Part shown: piece by piece, positions 21,872-31,552 of the stretch
How the letters are laid out: each line of letters opens with the position of its first letter
Position numbering within the stretch: position 1 is the first letter of the stretch
Origin: Pseudomonadota bacterium
GTDB lineage: Bacteria; Pseudomonadota; Alphaproteobacteria; Sphingomonadales; Govanellaceae
NCBI GenBank assembly: GCA_003577275.1
Contig: QEVO01000001.1
Location: forward strand, 372,001-436,000
Length of the DNA stretch: 64,000 bases
Direction: 5' to 3'
Position numbers and translations under genes: made by a program
Notes under the pieces: model-generated
The model's input: the letters and a program-made list of their open reading frames with translations, nothing else
The model's database searches: none
What the model was told of the DNA's origin: nothing

Positions 21872-23620
21872 ATGTTTCCGTCGCCGCGTCAATCGGAGTT
21901 AAGGCATTTGAGGATTACCTGGACACGTCTGCTGCTGGCGGCGCTGATTTTCGCCCATGGCCCGGCGCTGGCCCGGGCCCCGGCGGTGGCGCATCACGAA
22001 ATGGTTGCGGCGGCCAACCCTTATGCCGCCGAGGCGGGGCTCGCGATCTTGCAGCAGGGCGGCGGCGCGATTGATGCGGCGATCGCCGTGCAGTTGGTGT
22101 TGGGGTTGGTGGAGCCGCAATCCTCAGGGATCGGCGGCGGCGCCTTCCTGCTTTATTACGCGCCGGTGGAGAATGGCGCGCCGATCTTGACCACGGTCGA
22201 TGGCCGCGAAACCGCCCCCGCCGGCGTCACGCCGCTGCTGTTTGCCGGCACGCCGCGCACTTTTGAAGGCTATCTGGAGGCGGTGGCCGGCGGCCGCTCG
22301 GTGGGCACGCCCGGGGTCATCGCCATGCTGGCGCTCGCCCATGAACGTTATGGCCGCCTGCCGTGGGGCGACCTGTTCGCGCCGGCCATCAGGCTTGCCG
22401 AGGACGGGTTCATCGTCTCGCCGCGGCTGCAATACTTGGCCGACAGCGATCCCCTGTTGCGGGATTTTCCCGCCGCCAAGGGCTATTTGTTCGACCAGGC
22501 GGGCAAGGCGCTCAGCGCCGGCACGCCCCTGAAGAATCCCGCCTACGCCGCTACCTTGCGGGCCATTCAACACCATGGGCCACGGGCTTTCTATGAGGGG
22601 CGCATCGCCAAGCACATGGTGCGCGCAGTCAGACAGGCGCCGCGCCACCCCGGCGCGTTGTCGCTCGATGACTTACGAGCCTATCGGGCGCTGGAGCGCG
22701 CGCCGCTCTGCGGCGTTTATCGCGGTCGGGAAATCTGCGGCATGGGGCCGCCGTCCTCCGGCGGCACCACGGTGCTGGCGATGCTGAAGCTTCTTGAACG
22801 GTTCGATCTGGCGGCGGAACAGCCGATGTCGCCCCGCGCCCTGCATCTGATCGTCGAGGCCGCGCGGCTGGCCTACGCCGACCGCGACCGTTATGTGGCC
22901 GATCCCGACAAGGTCATGGTGCCGACGGCGGGGCTCGTCGATGAGCAATATTTGAAAGCCCGCTCGGCGCTGATCGATCCCGCGCGCGCCATGACGACGG
23001 TTGCGCCCGGCGCGCCGCCCGGCGCGCCGCCGCGGGGGGCGGGGATCACCCCCGAAGTGCCGTCGACCAGCCATTTCGTGGTGGTGGATAAAAAAGGCGC
23101 GGTGGTCTCCATGACCACCAGCGTCGAGAGCGCGTTCGGCAGCCGATTGTTCGTGGATGGCTTCTTTCTCAATAACCAGTTGACCGATTTTGCCTTCGAG
23201 CCGGTGGCCGACGGCGCGCCGGTGGCCAACCGGGTGGAGCCGGGCAAGCGGCCGCGCAGCTCGATGTCGCCGACCATCGTATTTGATCGCGACGGACGAT
23301 TCGAGCTGGCCGTCGGCTCGCCCGGCGGCAACGCCATCATCGGCTTTGTCGCCAAGACGCTGATCGGCGTACTTGATTGGGGGCTTGATATTCAGGCCGC
23401 CATCGAATTGCCGAACTTCATCGCCGCAGGCGGACCCGTGACCCTGGAGGAAGGCGCGCCCGCCGGCCTTGCGCCGGCGTTGTCGGCGCTTGGCCATACC
23501 GTCACAACGCGACGCATCGCCAGCGGCCTGCACGGCGTGATGGCGGTGGGCGAAGGCAGGGATCGGCATTTGCAAGGCGGCGCCGACCCGCGCCGCGAAG
23601 GCGTGGCGATCGGAGAATAG
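21872..23620 (+). CDS. ggt: gamma-glutamyltransferase
   Basis: A 582-aa periplasmic gamma-glutamyltranspeptidase that cleaves glutathione and related gamma-glutamyl compounds. A signal segment (LLLAALIFAHGPALARA) is followed by HHEMVAAANPYAAEAGLAIL, and AVQLVLGLVEPQSSGIGGGAF is the family hallmark. The self-processing site lies in EVPSTSHFVVVDKKG, where the threonine of STSH becomes the N-terminal nucleophile of the small subunit. The nucleotide/oxyanion region PRSSMSPTIVFD and the GSPGGNAIIG loop are intact. An in-frame TTG at 21908 with GGAG before it is an alternative start that shortens the n-region by 12 residues. Confidence 0.93.
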   Translation: MFPSPRQSELRHLRITWTRLLLAALIFAHGPALARAPAVAHHEMVAAANPYAAEAGLAILQQGGGAIDAAIAVQLVLGLVEPQSSGIGGGAFLLYYAPVENGAPILTTVDGRETAPAGVTPLLFAGTPRTFEGYLEAVAGGRSVGTPGVIAMLALAHERYGRLPWGDLFAPAIRLAEDGFIVSPRLQYLADSDPLLRDFPAAKGYLFDQAGKALSAGTPLKNPAYAATLRAIQHHGPRAFYEGRIAKHMVRAVRQAPRHPGALSLDDLRAYRALERAPLCGVYRGREICGMGPPSSGGTTVLAMLKLLERFDLAAEQPMSPRALHLIVEAARLAYADRDRYVADPDKVMVPTAGLVDEQYLKARSALIDPARAMTTVAPGAPPGAPPRGAGITPEVPSTSHFVVVDKKGAVVSMTTSVESAFGSRLFVDGFFLNNQLTDFAFEPVADGAPVANRVEPGKRPRSSMSPTIVFDRDGRFELAVGSPGGNAIIGFVAKTLIGVLDWGLDIQAAIELPNFIAAGGPVTLEEGAPAGLAPALSALGHTVTTRRIASGLHGVMAVGEGRDRHLQGGADPRREGVAIGE

Positions 23621-25036
23621 TCAGCGCGGCAGCGTGATGCGGAACGTCGTACCGGCGGCATCGCTGTCAATGAGCGTGATGGCGCCGCCGTGGGCCTCGA
23701 CGATTTCCTTGGCGATGGCCAGCCCTAAGCCGCTGCCGCCGGCGGTGGCGCTGCCGCGAAACGGCTCGAACAGATGCGCGCGCGTGGCGGCCGGCAGGCC
23801 GGGGCCGGTATCCGACACCTCGATCACGGTGGCGGCGTCATCCTGGCGCGCGGCGACGCGAATATCGCAGGGCGCAGCTTTTGCCGGCGCGGCCTCGATG
23901 GCGTCGCGGGCATTGCGGCACAAGTTCATCAGCACGCGGAAGAATTGTTCGCCATCGACCCGCACGGTCATGGCGTCATCTACCGTATTGCAGAAGCGAA
24001 GCTTGCCGCCGTCCTCCCGCATCAGGCCCAGCGCGGCGACGACTTCTCCCACCAGCGCGCGCAGATTGACCGTTGTTGGCTGCAAGGTCGTCTCCGGCGC
24101 GCGGCCATAAGCCAGCGTCGCCGCGCACAGATTGATGGCGCGGTCGATGGCGCGCATGAAGCGCGGCGACAGCGCCCGCACGGTCGGGTCTTCCACCGTG
24201 GCGAGGCGGTCGGACAGCAGTTGCGCGCCAGCGAGGATGTTGCGCAGATCATGATTGATCTTGGCCACCGCGGTGCCGAGATTGGCGAGCCGCGTCTTTT
24301 GCGTAAGCGCCGCTTGCAGGTCGGCCTGCATGGTGGCAAGCTCGCGCTCCACAACGCCGATCTCGTCGCTGCGCGCCGACGGATTCAAGCGCGAGGAAAT
24401 GGCCTCCGGCGCTTGCCGGAACGCCACCACGCTGCGAGTGATGCGGCGGATGGGCTGCACCATGAGGCCGGTGAGCGCCACATAAACCAGGCCGGCGGTG
24501 ACCAGCGAAATGACGATGGAGAGCAGCAGGATGTTGCGCGAGTAGTCGATCATGGCGCGCTTCAATTCGCCGGGATAGAGCATGATCTGCACATATTCGC
24601 CGGAGCCTTTGCGGGCGCTGCCCGTCACCTCGATCAGGCGATCGTCAGCAAGCAAGATCATGGTCTCGAAAGCATCGCCAATCAGCGTCCATGGCCGGGC
24701 GGCGCGCAGGTCATACATGGCGGCGATATTCATGGCCATGTCGCCGCGTAAAATCAGCCGCCGCGCATCGCCGCGCTTTAGCACCACCGCCGCGACGCCG
24801 GCGTTGGTCAAAAGCTCGCGCGCCAGATCGGCGCTCAGCATATGGCTGGATGTCGCCTCCAAGGCGAGCGCCGCGATCTGCGCCGAGCCCAGCCGCTCCT
24901 CCAACCAGGTGCGGCGATATTGGGCGATGGAGGGCACGTAGATCAGCACTTCGGCCAGCATCACGAAGGCCGCCGTCAGAATGAGGAGGCGCGCCGACAA
25001 TTTGGATTTGAGGGCCTTCAGGATGCCCCGCCGCAT
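23621..25036 (-). CDS. membrane sensor histidine kinase
   Basis: A 471-aa kinase. The start at 25036 (MRRGILKALK) is chosen because GAAGGA precedes it and the open frame further up overlaps the flavoprotein gene. Two membrane segments (about 17-35 and 175-198) bracket a periplasmic sensor of about 140 residues. A HAMP-like region (LMVQPIRRITRSVVAFR), the H-box AKINHDLRNILA, an N-box NLCRNARDAIEAA and G-boxes SDTGPGLP and GGSGLGLAIAKEIVEAHGG follow. It autophosphorylates on the His of the H-box. No response regulator is adjacent, so the partner is elsewhere. Last gene of the DUF547-TVP38-flavoprotein-kinase operon. Confidence 0.92.
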   Translation of the reverse strand: MRRGILKALKSKLSARLLILTAAFVMLAEVLIYVPSIAQYRRTWLEERLGSAQIAALALEATSSHMLSADLARELLTNAGVAAVVLKRGDARRLILRGDMAMNIAAMYDLRAARPWTLIGDAFETMILLADDRLIEVTGSARKGSGEYVQIMLYPGELKRAMIDYSRNILLLSIVISLVTAGLVYVALTGLMVQPIRRITRSVVAFRQAPEAISSRLNPSARSDEIGVVERELATMQADLQAALTQKTRLANLGTAVAKINHDLRNILAGAQLLSDRLATVEDPTVRALSPRFMRAIDRAINLCAATLAYGRAPETTLQPTTVNLRALVGEVVAALGLMREDGGKLRFCNTVDDAMTVRVDGEQFFRVLMNLCRNARDAIEAAPAKAAPCDIRVAARQDDAATVIEVSDTGPGLPAATRAHLFEPFRGSATAGGSGLGLAIAKEIVEAHGGAITLIDSDAAGTTFRITLPR

Positions 25037-25067
25037 GACGTCCTTCGTTTGTTGGCGCAGCGATCCG

Positions 25068-26474
25068 TCAGCCGAGCTTGGCCAAGAGAGCGACGAGCCG
25101 CCTTGTCCACGGACCAAACAGGGCGGGTTCGTAAAAAGCGCCAGCGGCGCGCTTCGTCGCCTCGCCCAAGGTCGGGTACGGGGCAATATAGCCGGCCAGC
25201 GCGCTCAGCTTCAAGTTGCGGCTGAGCGCCAGACACCACGGCTGAATGAGGTCGCCGGCATGGGGGCCGACAATGCCGACGCCCAGGATACGGCCGCCTT
25301 TACCGGCGATGATCTTGATCAGGCCTTCGGTCTCGCCCTCGGTCCTGGCGCGATCGTTGTCGGCGAATTTCCCGGTGATGACGCGGATGTCGCCGTGGCC
25401 GGCGGCGCGGGCGGCGGCTTCGGTGAACCCTACCTGGGCCAGCTCGGGCGCGCTGAAGGTGCACCACGGGGTGATATCCGCGCGCGCCCGAACGGGCAGG
25501 CGAAACAGGGCATGGCGGATGACGATGCCGGCGTCGTAGCCCGCCATATGGGTAAAAAGCGCCCGGCCGGTGACGTCGCCAATGGCGTAAACCCGGCGAT
25601 TGGCGGTGCGCAGCCGACGATCCACCACGACGCCCCGGGGGGTGGCGGCGATGCCGGCCGCCACAAGTCCCAGGCCGTCGATGTTGGGCCGGCGGCCGGC
25701 GGCGATCAGCAGGCGGCTGCCGCGCAGCGTCTCGCCGCCGGCGGTGTGGGCGGCAATGCCGGCATCCGTAGCGCTGACGCGGACCAGGGTGTCGCGCCGC
25801 ATCTCGACGCCGTCCCGGCGCAAGGAGTCCAAGACCACGGCGGCAAGCTCGGGATCGTCGCGCTTGAGAAAACTATGGCTGACGATGGTCACCCGGCTGC
25901 CTAAGCGGCGAAACGCCTGCCCCAGCTCGCAGCCGATGGGTCCGCCGCCGAGCACGATCAAGTGCGCGGGCAGGGCTTCCAGGTCGAATATCGTCTCGTT
26001 GGTCAGAAAGGGCGTCACGGCCAGGCCGGGGATGCCGGGGATCGCCGGCGAGGAGCCGGTGGCGATGACGAAGCGGCGGGCGCGGATGATCCGCTCCCCG
26101 GCGGCGACGCGGTCGGGGGCGATGAAATACGCCGCCTCGCGGATCACGGTGCAGCCCAGGGCTGCGAAACGCTCCTCTGAATCATGGGGCGCGATGGCGG
26201 CGATGACGCTTTGCAGATGATCGCGCACGGCGGCGAAATCGACCTTCGGCGGGTCATAGGTGACGCCGAGGCGCTCGCCCACTAAGCTCGCCCGGCGGGC
26301 GGCGGCGATCAGCGCTTTGGACGGCACGCAGCCGAAATTCAGACAATCGCCGCCCATGCGGCCCTTTTCAACGAGCGCCACGCGCACACCCAGCCGCGCC
26401 GCCGCCGCAGCGACGCTCAAGCCGCCGGCGCCGGCGCCGATGACGCAGATATCGGCGGCGATCTCGTTATTCAT
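25068..26474 (-). CDS. FAD-dependent disulfide oxidoreductase, MerA/LPD-like
   Basis: A 468-aa flavoprotein of the pyridine nucleotide-disulfide oxidoreductase family. FAD-binding CVIGAGAGGLSVAAAAARLG, the redox dithiol GGDCLNFGCVPSKAL, NAD(P)-binding VLGGGPIGCELGQAFRRLG and the second FAD motif RRVYAIGDVTGRALFTHMAG are all present. The C-terminal catalytic HxHPTxSE of dihydrolipoamide dehydrogenase is replaced by APYPTLGE, so the acid-base histidine is missing. This points to a different substrate, as in the mercuric-reductase-like group that commonly follows TVP38 genes. No cysteine-rich metal-binding N-terminus is present. It overlaps the TVP38 gene by eight bases. Confidence 0.9.
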   Translation of the reverse strand: MNNEIAADICVIGAGAGGLSVAAAAARLGVRVALVEKGRMGGDCLNFGCVPSKALIAAARRASLVGERLGVTYDPPKVDFAAVRDHLQSVIAAIAPHDSEERFAALGCTVIREAAYFIAPDRVAAGERIIRARRFVIATGSSPAIPGIPGLAVTPFLTNETIFDLEALPAHLIVLGGGPIGCELGQAFRRLGSRVTIVSHSFLKRDDPELAAVVLDSLRRDGVEMRRDTLVRVSATDAGIAAHTAGGETLRGSRLLIAAGRRPNIDGLGLVAAGIAATPRGVVVDRRLRTANRRVYAIGDVTGRALFTHMAGYDAGIVIRHALFRLPVRARADITPWCTFSAPELAQVGFTEAAARAAGHGDIRVITGKFADNDRARTEGETEGLIKIIAGKGGRILGVGIVGPHAGDLIQPWCLALSRNLKLSALAGYIAPYPTLGEATKRAAGAFYEPALFGPWTRRLVALLAKLG

Positions 26475-27195
26475 CAGCCGACCTTAATACGCCGAGCCGA
26501 CGCAATAAGATGGGCAATGCCGCCAGCGCCGACAGCGCCAGCAAGGGCAGCAGCACCGGGGGCGTGAAGATGATATTCAGATCGGGCGCGCCGCCGGCGT
26601 CGAGAATGGCCCCAAGACCGCTGCCGACGCTGGCGTAGACAAAAGTGCCGGGCATGATGCCAAAGAACGTGGTGGCGACATAAAGCGAAGTGCGCACGCC
26701 CAAAAACGCCGGTGCGATGTTGACCACAAAAAACGGAAAGACCGGCGCTAATCTTAGAATCAGCAGATAGCTCGCGGCATGACGCTTAAATCCCGTCTCG
26801 AAGCGCTTCAGCCACGGCGCGGCGCAATTTTTCAAGAAATCGCCGAAGGCATAGCGGGCGGCAAGAAAAACGATGGTTGCTCCCATGGTCGCGCTGATGA
26901 CCGTCGCCGCGCCGCCGATGAGGGTTCCGAACAGAAAGCCGCCTGCGACGGTCAAGAGCGTGGCAACCGGTAGTGACAAGGCGACGACTGCACCATAGAA
27001 CGCGGTATAGATCAGGAGCGCCGCAAGCTGGTGATCGGCGACGTATGCTTGTAACGCGGCGCGATGCTCACGCAGCGCGGCGAGGCTTAAATAGCGATCA
27101 AGATCGAACGCGAACGCCAGCGCCGCCGCCGCGAGGAGCAGTCCAAGCGGCAGTACACGCCGCCATCTCGTGTGCGTCGCCGTTGTCGCAATCAT
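26467..27195 (-). CDS. TVP38/TMEM64 family membrane protein
   Basis: A 242-aa polytopic inner-membrane protein of the VTT/DedA superfamily. The family core is visible: ALLIYTAFYGAVVALSLPVA, LTVAGGFLFGTLIGG and RLAPVFPFFVVNIAPAFLGV, where the proline-containing re-entrant motif FPFFVVN is diagnostic. The end of the gene overlaps the downstream flavoprotein start. TVP38 plus flavoprotein plus DUF547 is a recurring proteobacterial trio of unknown physiological role. Start ATG at 27195. Confidence 0.9.
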   Translation of the reverse strand: MIATTATHTRWRRVLPLGLLLAAAALAFAFDLDRYLSLAALREHRAALQAYVADHQLAALLIYTAFYGAVVALSLPVATLLTVAGGFLFGTLIGGAATVISATMGATIVFLAARYAFGDFLKNCAAPWLKRFETGFKRHAASYLLILRLAPVFPFFVVNIAPAFLGVRTSLYVATTFFGIMPGTFVYASVGSGLGAILDAGGAPDLNIIFTPPVLLPLLALSALAALPILLRRLGVLRSADE

Positions 27196-27199
27196 CGGT

Positions 27200-28072
27200 T
27201 TATTTCACCGTGGCGGCGTCGTTGAGACGCCAATCATAGCGATAATCGACGATGCGCCGGCTGTCTTCAATCTGCTCTTTAAGGTCGGGCGCGGCATAGC
27301 GCAGGAGATGGTCAAGCAGATAGTCGCGCGCGCCGCCGAAATCATCGGCGTACCATTTATAGATCGACGATACCTCAATGCCCGCGTCGGTGACCTTGAC
27401 GCCGCGCGAGTGATTGACGAAAGAACGCGCCGCCACTTCGAGCATCAGTTTCAAACGATCGGCGGTATAGGCGGTAAGCGCCAGATTGGGGCAGCCGAGG
27501 GAGGCGCAATTGAGCGCATAATGAATACGCGCGTCGCGCCAGATCGGCCGCAGGATGCTGTGTTCGATCTCGTCGAGCGACAAGGGCTCGCCGGTGACGG
27601 TAACCAGCTTTGCTCCCCACGGGCCGGTGGAAAAGAAGCCCTTGGACAGGTTGATGTCGCGGATGCTGTTGACCGGGTAATGGTCGAGCACCACCTTGAC
27701 GGTGACGGCGTTATAAAGGTTGATCCAATAGGCCAACTGCTGGTCCCGGGTCAGGCGGTCGACCTTAACAGCGCCCAAGGCCTTGATGTAGGCGGCCAGC
27801 GCCTGGCGATCTTCGGCCGTCACCTTGCCGTAAGCCACACGGTTAATGCCGTCCGCGCCGACCACCACGTAGGTCTGCAGAAAGCGGTCCCAGGGCCCGT
27901 GATCGACTCGCAGGGTGGCAACCATGGAATGGGCCTGCCAGCGCGGCAGCAGCCGCATTTCCGGCGCCGCCGCCGCCGAAACGGCCATCAGCCCCGCCGC
28001 CATCGCCGCCAGGCCAAGCGCCCGCCATCTTCGGCGCACCCATTGTCGCGCTGTTCTCACCATCAGCTCCAT
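27200..28072 (-). CDS. DUF547 domain-containing exported protein
   Basis: A 290-aa protein with a twin-basic n-region and hydrophobic signal (ALGLAAMAAGLMAVSAAAA). The DUF547 core is seen in DQQLAYWINLYNAVTVKVVL, SIRDINLSKGFFSTGPWG, LSLDEIEHSILRPIWRD, HYALNCASLGCPNL and SIYKWYADDFGG. A conserved Cys (NCASLGC) and the Asn-Tyr pairs resemble transglutaminase-like folds, but function is unknown. First gene of the operon, with five bases between its stop and the TVP38 start. Confidence 0.9.
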   Translation of the reverse strand: MELMVRTARQWVRRRWRALGLAAMAAGLMAVSAAAAPEMRLLPRWQAHSMVATLRVDHGPWDRFLQTYVVVGADGINRVAYGKVTAEDRQALAAYIKALGAVKVDRLTRDQQLAYWINLYNAVTVKVVLDHYPVNSIRDINLSKGFFSTGPWGAKLVTVTGEPLSLDEIEHSILRPIWRDARIHYALNCASLGCPNLALTAYTADRLKLMLEVAARSFVNHSRGVKVTDAGIEVSSIYKWYADDFGGARDYLLDHLLRYAAPDLKEQIEDSRRIVDYRYDWRLNDAATVK

Positions 28073-28279
28073 CCCCCCGACCCCTCTTAATTATCGCCAC
28101 AAGGTACTCTATTTTGGCCGCAGGCGCATGGCCCTATCACCGGGGCGTGATCGGCCGCGAGAGATTTTGACGGTATCTGCCGGTCGTTGACTTCCGGCCG
28201 CCCAGCCACTATAGAGCAAGGCTGATTTGGCGCGCCCCGCCATCATGGGGCGGGCGAGCTTAAGAATACGGAGGTTAGC

Positions 28280-28414
28280 GTGAAACGGACTTTTCAACCG
28301 AGCCGGCTGGTGCGCAAGCGCCGCCATGGCTTTCGCGCCCGGATGGCGACCAAGGGTGGCCGGGGGGTTCTCTCGTCGCGCCGCGCCAAGGGGCGCAAGC
28401 GGTTAAGCGCTTAA
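28280..28414 (+). CDS. rpmH: 50S ribosomal protein L34
   Basis: A 44-aa basic protein with a GTG start preceded by [25 protein letters not shown], then [20 protein letters not shown] and RLSA is canonical L34. It opens the conserved rpmH-rnpA-yidD-yidC-engB-argB cluster. It is short and easily missed. Confidence 0.97.
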   Translation: MKRTFQPSRLVRKRRHGFRARMATKGGRGVLSSRRAKGRKRLSA

Positions 28415-28487
28415 CCCTCCCGACCTGGCGGATTGGCATCGCCGGCCTGCGGTTACGCGGCCGGCGATTCGCATTTTAGAGGGCGAT

Positions 28488-28853
28488 ATGCGGCCCATGG
28501 TGCTGAAGCGACGAGGGGATTTCCTGCGGGTGGCCGCCGGCGGCCGCAAGTGGGCGACCCCCGGCATTCTGGTGCAGGCCGCTCCGACGCCACCTGGCAT
28601 CCCCCCCGTCAGCCTACGCTACGGCATCACCGCCAGCCGCAAGGTCGGCAACGCGGTAACCCGCAACCGCGCCAAGCGCCGGCTGCGGGCGCTGGCGGTC
28701 AATCACCTGCCGCTGGTGGCCGCCCCCGGCTTCGACTACGTGCTCATCGCCCGCCAGGCCACCGCCAGCCGGCCGTTCACGGCCCTGATCGATGACTTGA
28801 ACGCCGCAGTCTCTCGGCTTAAGGTAGCGCGCCCCAAGGATGGGAATGGGTGA
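28488..28853 (+). CDS. rnpA: ribonuclease P protein component
   Basis: A 121-aa basic protein that assists the catalytic RNA in removing tRNA 5' leaders. The RNR signature is visible as [20 protein letters not shown] (about 61-80), with the preceding YGITASRK. The C-terminus is slightly longer than in enterobacteria. Its stop overlaps the yidD start. Confidence 0.95.
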   Translation: MRPMVLKRRGDFLRVAAGGRKWATPGILVQAAPTPPGIPPVSLRYGITASRKVGNAVTRNRAKRRLRALAVNHLPLVAAPGFDYVLIARQATASRPFTALIDDLNAAVSRLKVARPKDGNG

Positions 28854-29113
28854 TGGCGGCGACGGATTGGGTTAAGTTTATGGCGCTGGCGCCGGTGCGG
28901 GTCTATCGCTACCTCATCTCGCCGCTCATTCCTCCACGCTGCCGGTTTACCCCGACCTGCTCAGCTTACGCCATCGAGGCCGTGGAGAGTCATGGTCTGG
29001 GGCGCGGCTTTGCCCTGGCGCTGCGGCGGTTGGCGCGCTGCCATCCCTGGGGCGGTTCCGGCTTCGATCCGGTGCCGCCGTCCCCTTCGACCTATCAACC
29101 GTCCGACCGGTAA
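28850..29113 (+). CDS. yidD: membrane protein insertion efficiency factor YidD
   Basis: An 87-aa protein with the signature [20 protein letters not shown] followed by [15 protein letters not shown] and [14 protein letters not shown]. The conserved CRFTPTCS and RCHP cysteines are intact. It is a peripheral inner-membrane factor that helps YidC-dependent insertion. Overlaps rnpA by four bases and ends 10 bases before yidC. Confidence 0.96.
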   Translation: MMAATDWVKFMALAPVRVYRYLISPLIPPRCRFTPTCSAYAIEAVESHGLGRGFALALRRLARCHPWGGSGFDPVPPSPSTYQPSDR

Positions 29114-29123
29114 GCGTATTTTG

Positions 29124-30836
29124 ATGTCTGAAAATAAAAACCTGATCCTCGCCTTCGTGATTTCGCTGGTCATCCTCCTCGGCTATGACCTGTTGTTCAT
29201 GCGCCCGAAGATGGAGGCGGAGCGCGCGCGCCAGGCGGCGGAGAGCGAAGCGGCGGCGACGCCGCCGGCCGCCGCGGTGGGCGATCTGCCGCCGGTGCGA
29301 GAAACGGCGGTCCCCATTAGCCGCGAGGACGTCATCAAGCAAGCGCCGCGCATCGCCATCCGCTCGGCGAAATTGACCGGCTCCGTCTCGCTCGTCGGCG
29401 GCCGCATCGATGATCTGGTGCTGACCGACTATCGCACTTCGTTGGATAAGGGCGCGCCGGCGGTGACGTTGCTGTCGCCCGTCGGCTCGGCGGACGCCTA
29501 CTTCGTTGACGTCGGCTGGGCGGTGGCGCCGGGTAGCGGCATTGACGTGCCGACGGCGGATAGCGTGTGGAGCAGCCGCGATACCGTACTGTCGCCGGGC
29601 AAGCCGGTGACGCTCACCTGGCAAAGCCCGCAGGGCGTCACATTCACCCGCACCATCGCCGTTGACGATAATTATCTTTTTACGGTGACGCAGCGGGTCG
29701 ATAACGGCAGCGACAAGACTCTGAGCATGGCGCCATTCGCCTTGGCCTCGCGCCGCGGCGCGCCGGCGGGGCAGGCCACCTATATTCTTCATGAAGGGCC
29801 GATCGGCGTCTTCGGCGAAACCCTGGTGGAAAAATCCTACGGTGAGATCGAGGAAGAAGGCCGCTTTACGCAGCAGGGCGCCGGCGGCTGGCTCGGCATG
29901 ACCGACAAGTACTGGCTGACCGCGCTCATTCCCGATCAGGGACACGCCTATGAGGGACGCTTCGCCTTTGTCGGCGATAACGGCGCCAAGCGCTATCAGG
30001 TGGATTATCGGCTGGACGCCCGCGCCATCGCGCCGGGACAATCGAGCGAAGTGACGAGCCGGATTTTCGCCGGCGCCAAGGTGGTGTCGCTGCTCGACGA
30101 TTATGAACAGAAGCTGGGCATTTCGCGCTTCGACCGCGGCGTCGACTGGGGCTGGTTCTATTGGTTCACCAAGCCGATTTTTTATACCTTGCATTATTTC
30201 CATAACGTGATGGGCAACTTCGGACTGGCCATCATGGCGCTGACCGTCCTCTTGAAGCTCGCCTTCTTTCCGCTCGCCAACAAATCCTATGTGGCGATGA
30301 ACAAGATGAAGCAGCTGCAACCCAAGATGCAGGCCATCAAAGAACGCTGCGGCGACGACAAGCTGCGCATGCAGCAGGAAATGATGGAGCTCTACAAAAA
30401 AGAGCAGGTCAACCCGATGGCGGGTTGCCTGCCGATCCTGTTGCAGATCCCGGTGTTCTTCGCGCTCTATAAGGTGCTATTCGTTACGCTGGAGATGCGT
30501 CATGCGCCGTTTTACGGCTGGGTGCATGATCTCTCGGCGCCCGATCCGTTGACGGTGGTCAATCTCTTTGGCCTTATTCCCTGGGATCCGCCGCAGCTTC
30601 TCGCCATCGGCATCTGGCCGATTCTGATGGGCGTCACCATGTACATCCAGCAGCGCCTCAACCCGACGCCGCCCGATCCCATTCAGGCCAAGGTGATGAT
30701 GTTCCTGCCGCTGATTTTTACCTTCATGCTGGCATCATTCCCGGTCGGTCTCGTCATTTACTGGACGTGGAACAACCTGTTGTCGATCCTGCAGCAGTGG
30801 GTGATCATGAAGCGCATGGCGGCGGCTCCGGCGTAA
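29124..30836 (+). CDS. yidC: membrane protein insertase YidC
   Basis: A 570-aa insertase. The start at 29124 (MSENKNLILAFVISLVILLG) gives the normal N-terminal membrane anchor; the frame extends further up through yidD. It has a large periplasmic domain (about 40-345), then five membrane segments from FYTLHYFHNVMGNFGLAIMA. The cytoplasmic loop YVAMNKMKQLQPKMQAIKER and the groove region NPMAGCLPILLQIPVFFALY are characteristic. It inserts and folds inner-membrane proteins with or without SecYEG. Confidence 0.97.
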   Translation: MSENKNLILAFVISLVILLGYDLLFMRPKMEAERARQAAESEAAATPPAAAVGDLPPVRETAVPISREDVIKQAPRIAIRSAKLTGSVSLVGGRIDDLVLTDYRTSLDKGAPAVTLLSPVGSADAYFVDVGWAVAPGSGIDVPTADSVWSSRDTVLSPGKPVTLTWQSPQGVTFTRTIAVDDNYLFTVTQRVDNGSDKTLSMAPFALASRRGAPAGQATYILHEGPIGVFGETLVEKSYGEIEEEGRFTQQGAGGWLGMTDKYWLTALIPDQGHAYEGRFAFVGDNGAKRYQVDYRLDARAIAPGQSSEVTSRIFAGAKVVSLLDDYEQKLGISRFDRGVDWGWFYWFTKPIFYTLHYFHNVMGNFGLAIMALTVLLKLAFFPLANKSYVAMNKMKQLQPKMQAIKERCGDDKLRMQQEMMELYKKEQVNPMAGCLPILLQIPVFFALYKVLFVTLEMRHAPFYGWVHDLSAPDPLTVVNLFGLIPWDPPQLLAIGIWPILMGVTMYIQQRLNPTPPDPIQAKVMMFLPLIFTFMLASFPVGLVIYWTWNNLLSILQQWVIMKRMAAAPA

Positions 30837-30841
30837 AACCC

Positions 30842-31486
30842 ATGACCGAAGCGGACGAGGCGATCGATCGCGGACGTTGGCTGTTTGCCCAGCCGTGCGC
30901 GTTTCTAAAAGGCGTCGTCGCGCTTGACGCCCTGCCGCCCGCCGATCTGGCCGAGGTGGCGTTCGCCGGGCGCTCCAACGTCGGCAAGTCGAGCCTCTTG
31001 AACGCGCTGACCGGCCGCAAGGCGCTGGCTCGCGCCTCCAATACCCCGGGCCGCACCCGGGAGATCAATTTCTTTCGTCTGGGCAATGAAACCGGCCCGG
31101 CGCTCTATCTCGTCGATCTGCCCGGCTATGGCTACGCCAAGGCCCCGAAGTCCATGGTCGAGCGCTGGGTCAGACTCCTTAAAAGCTATTTGAAGGGCCG
31201 CCCCAGCTTGCGGCGCGTCTGTCTCCTGGTGGATGCCCGGCATGGCATAAAGCCCAGCGATGAAGAGATGATGGACATGCTGGACGAGGCGGCGGTGTCG
31301 TTCCAGGTGGTGCTGACCAAGGCCGACAAGCTGACCGTCGCCGAGCGCCAGAGGGCCGTCGCCGCCGCCGAAGCGCAGGCCAAGCGCCATGCCGCGGCTT
31401 ACCCCGAGGCGCTCATGACCAGCGCTGAGACGGGCTCTGGGATCGCGGAGTTGCGCGCCCGCATCGCCGCCTTTGCGAGCGGATAA
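30842..31486 (+). CDS. engB: ribosome biogenesis GTPase YihA/EngB (YsxC)
   Basis: A 214-aa single-domain GTPase. G1 AGRSNVGKSSLLNALTG, G2 region TPGRTREINFF, G3 DLPGYGYAKAP, G4 TKAD and G5 SAETG are all present. The start at 30842, five bases after the yidC stop, is preferred over a longer frame overlapping yidC. It acts in late assembly of the 50S subunit. Confidence 0.96.
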   Translation: MTEADEAIDRGRWLFAQPCAFLKGVVALDALPPADLAEVAFAGRSNVGKSSLLNALTGRKALARASNTPGRTREINFFRLGNETGPALYLVDLPGYGYAKAPKSMVERWVRLLKSYLKGRPSLRRVCLLVDARHGIKPSDEEMMDMLDEAAVSFQVVLTKADKLTVAERQRAVAAAEAQAKRHAAAYPEALMTSAETGSGIAELRARIAAFASG

Positions 31487-31552
31487 AGTTTAGGCTATAA
31501 CCCGGCCGAATTCTTAGACGGACTCTAAGCTCGCGAGGGGGCGCTTAAGGCC

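Noticed and set aside
28947-30320. 457-codon minus-strand frame
   Set aside because: It is antisense to yidD and yidC and has His/Arg-rich, domain-free sequence typical of GC-rich shadow frames.
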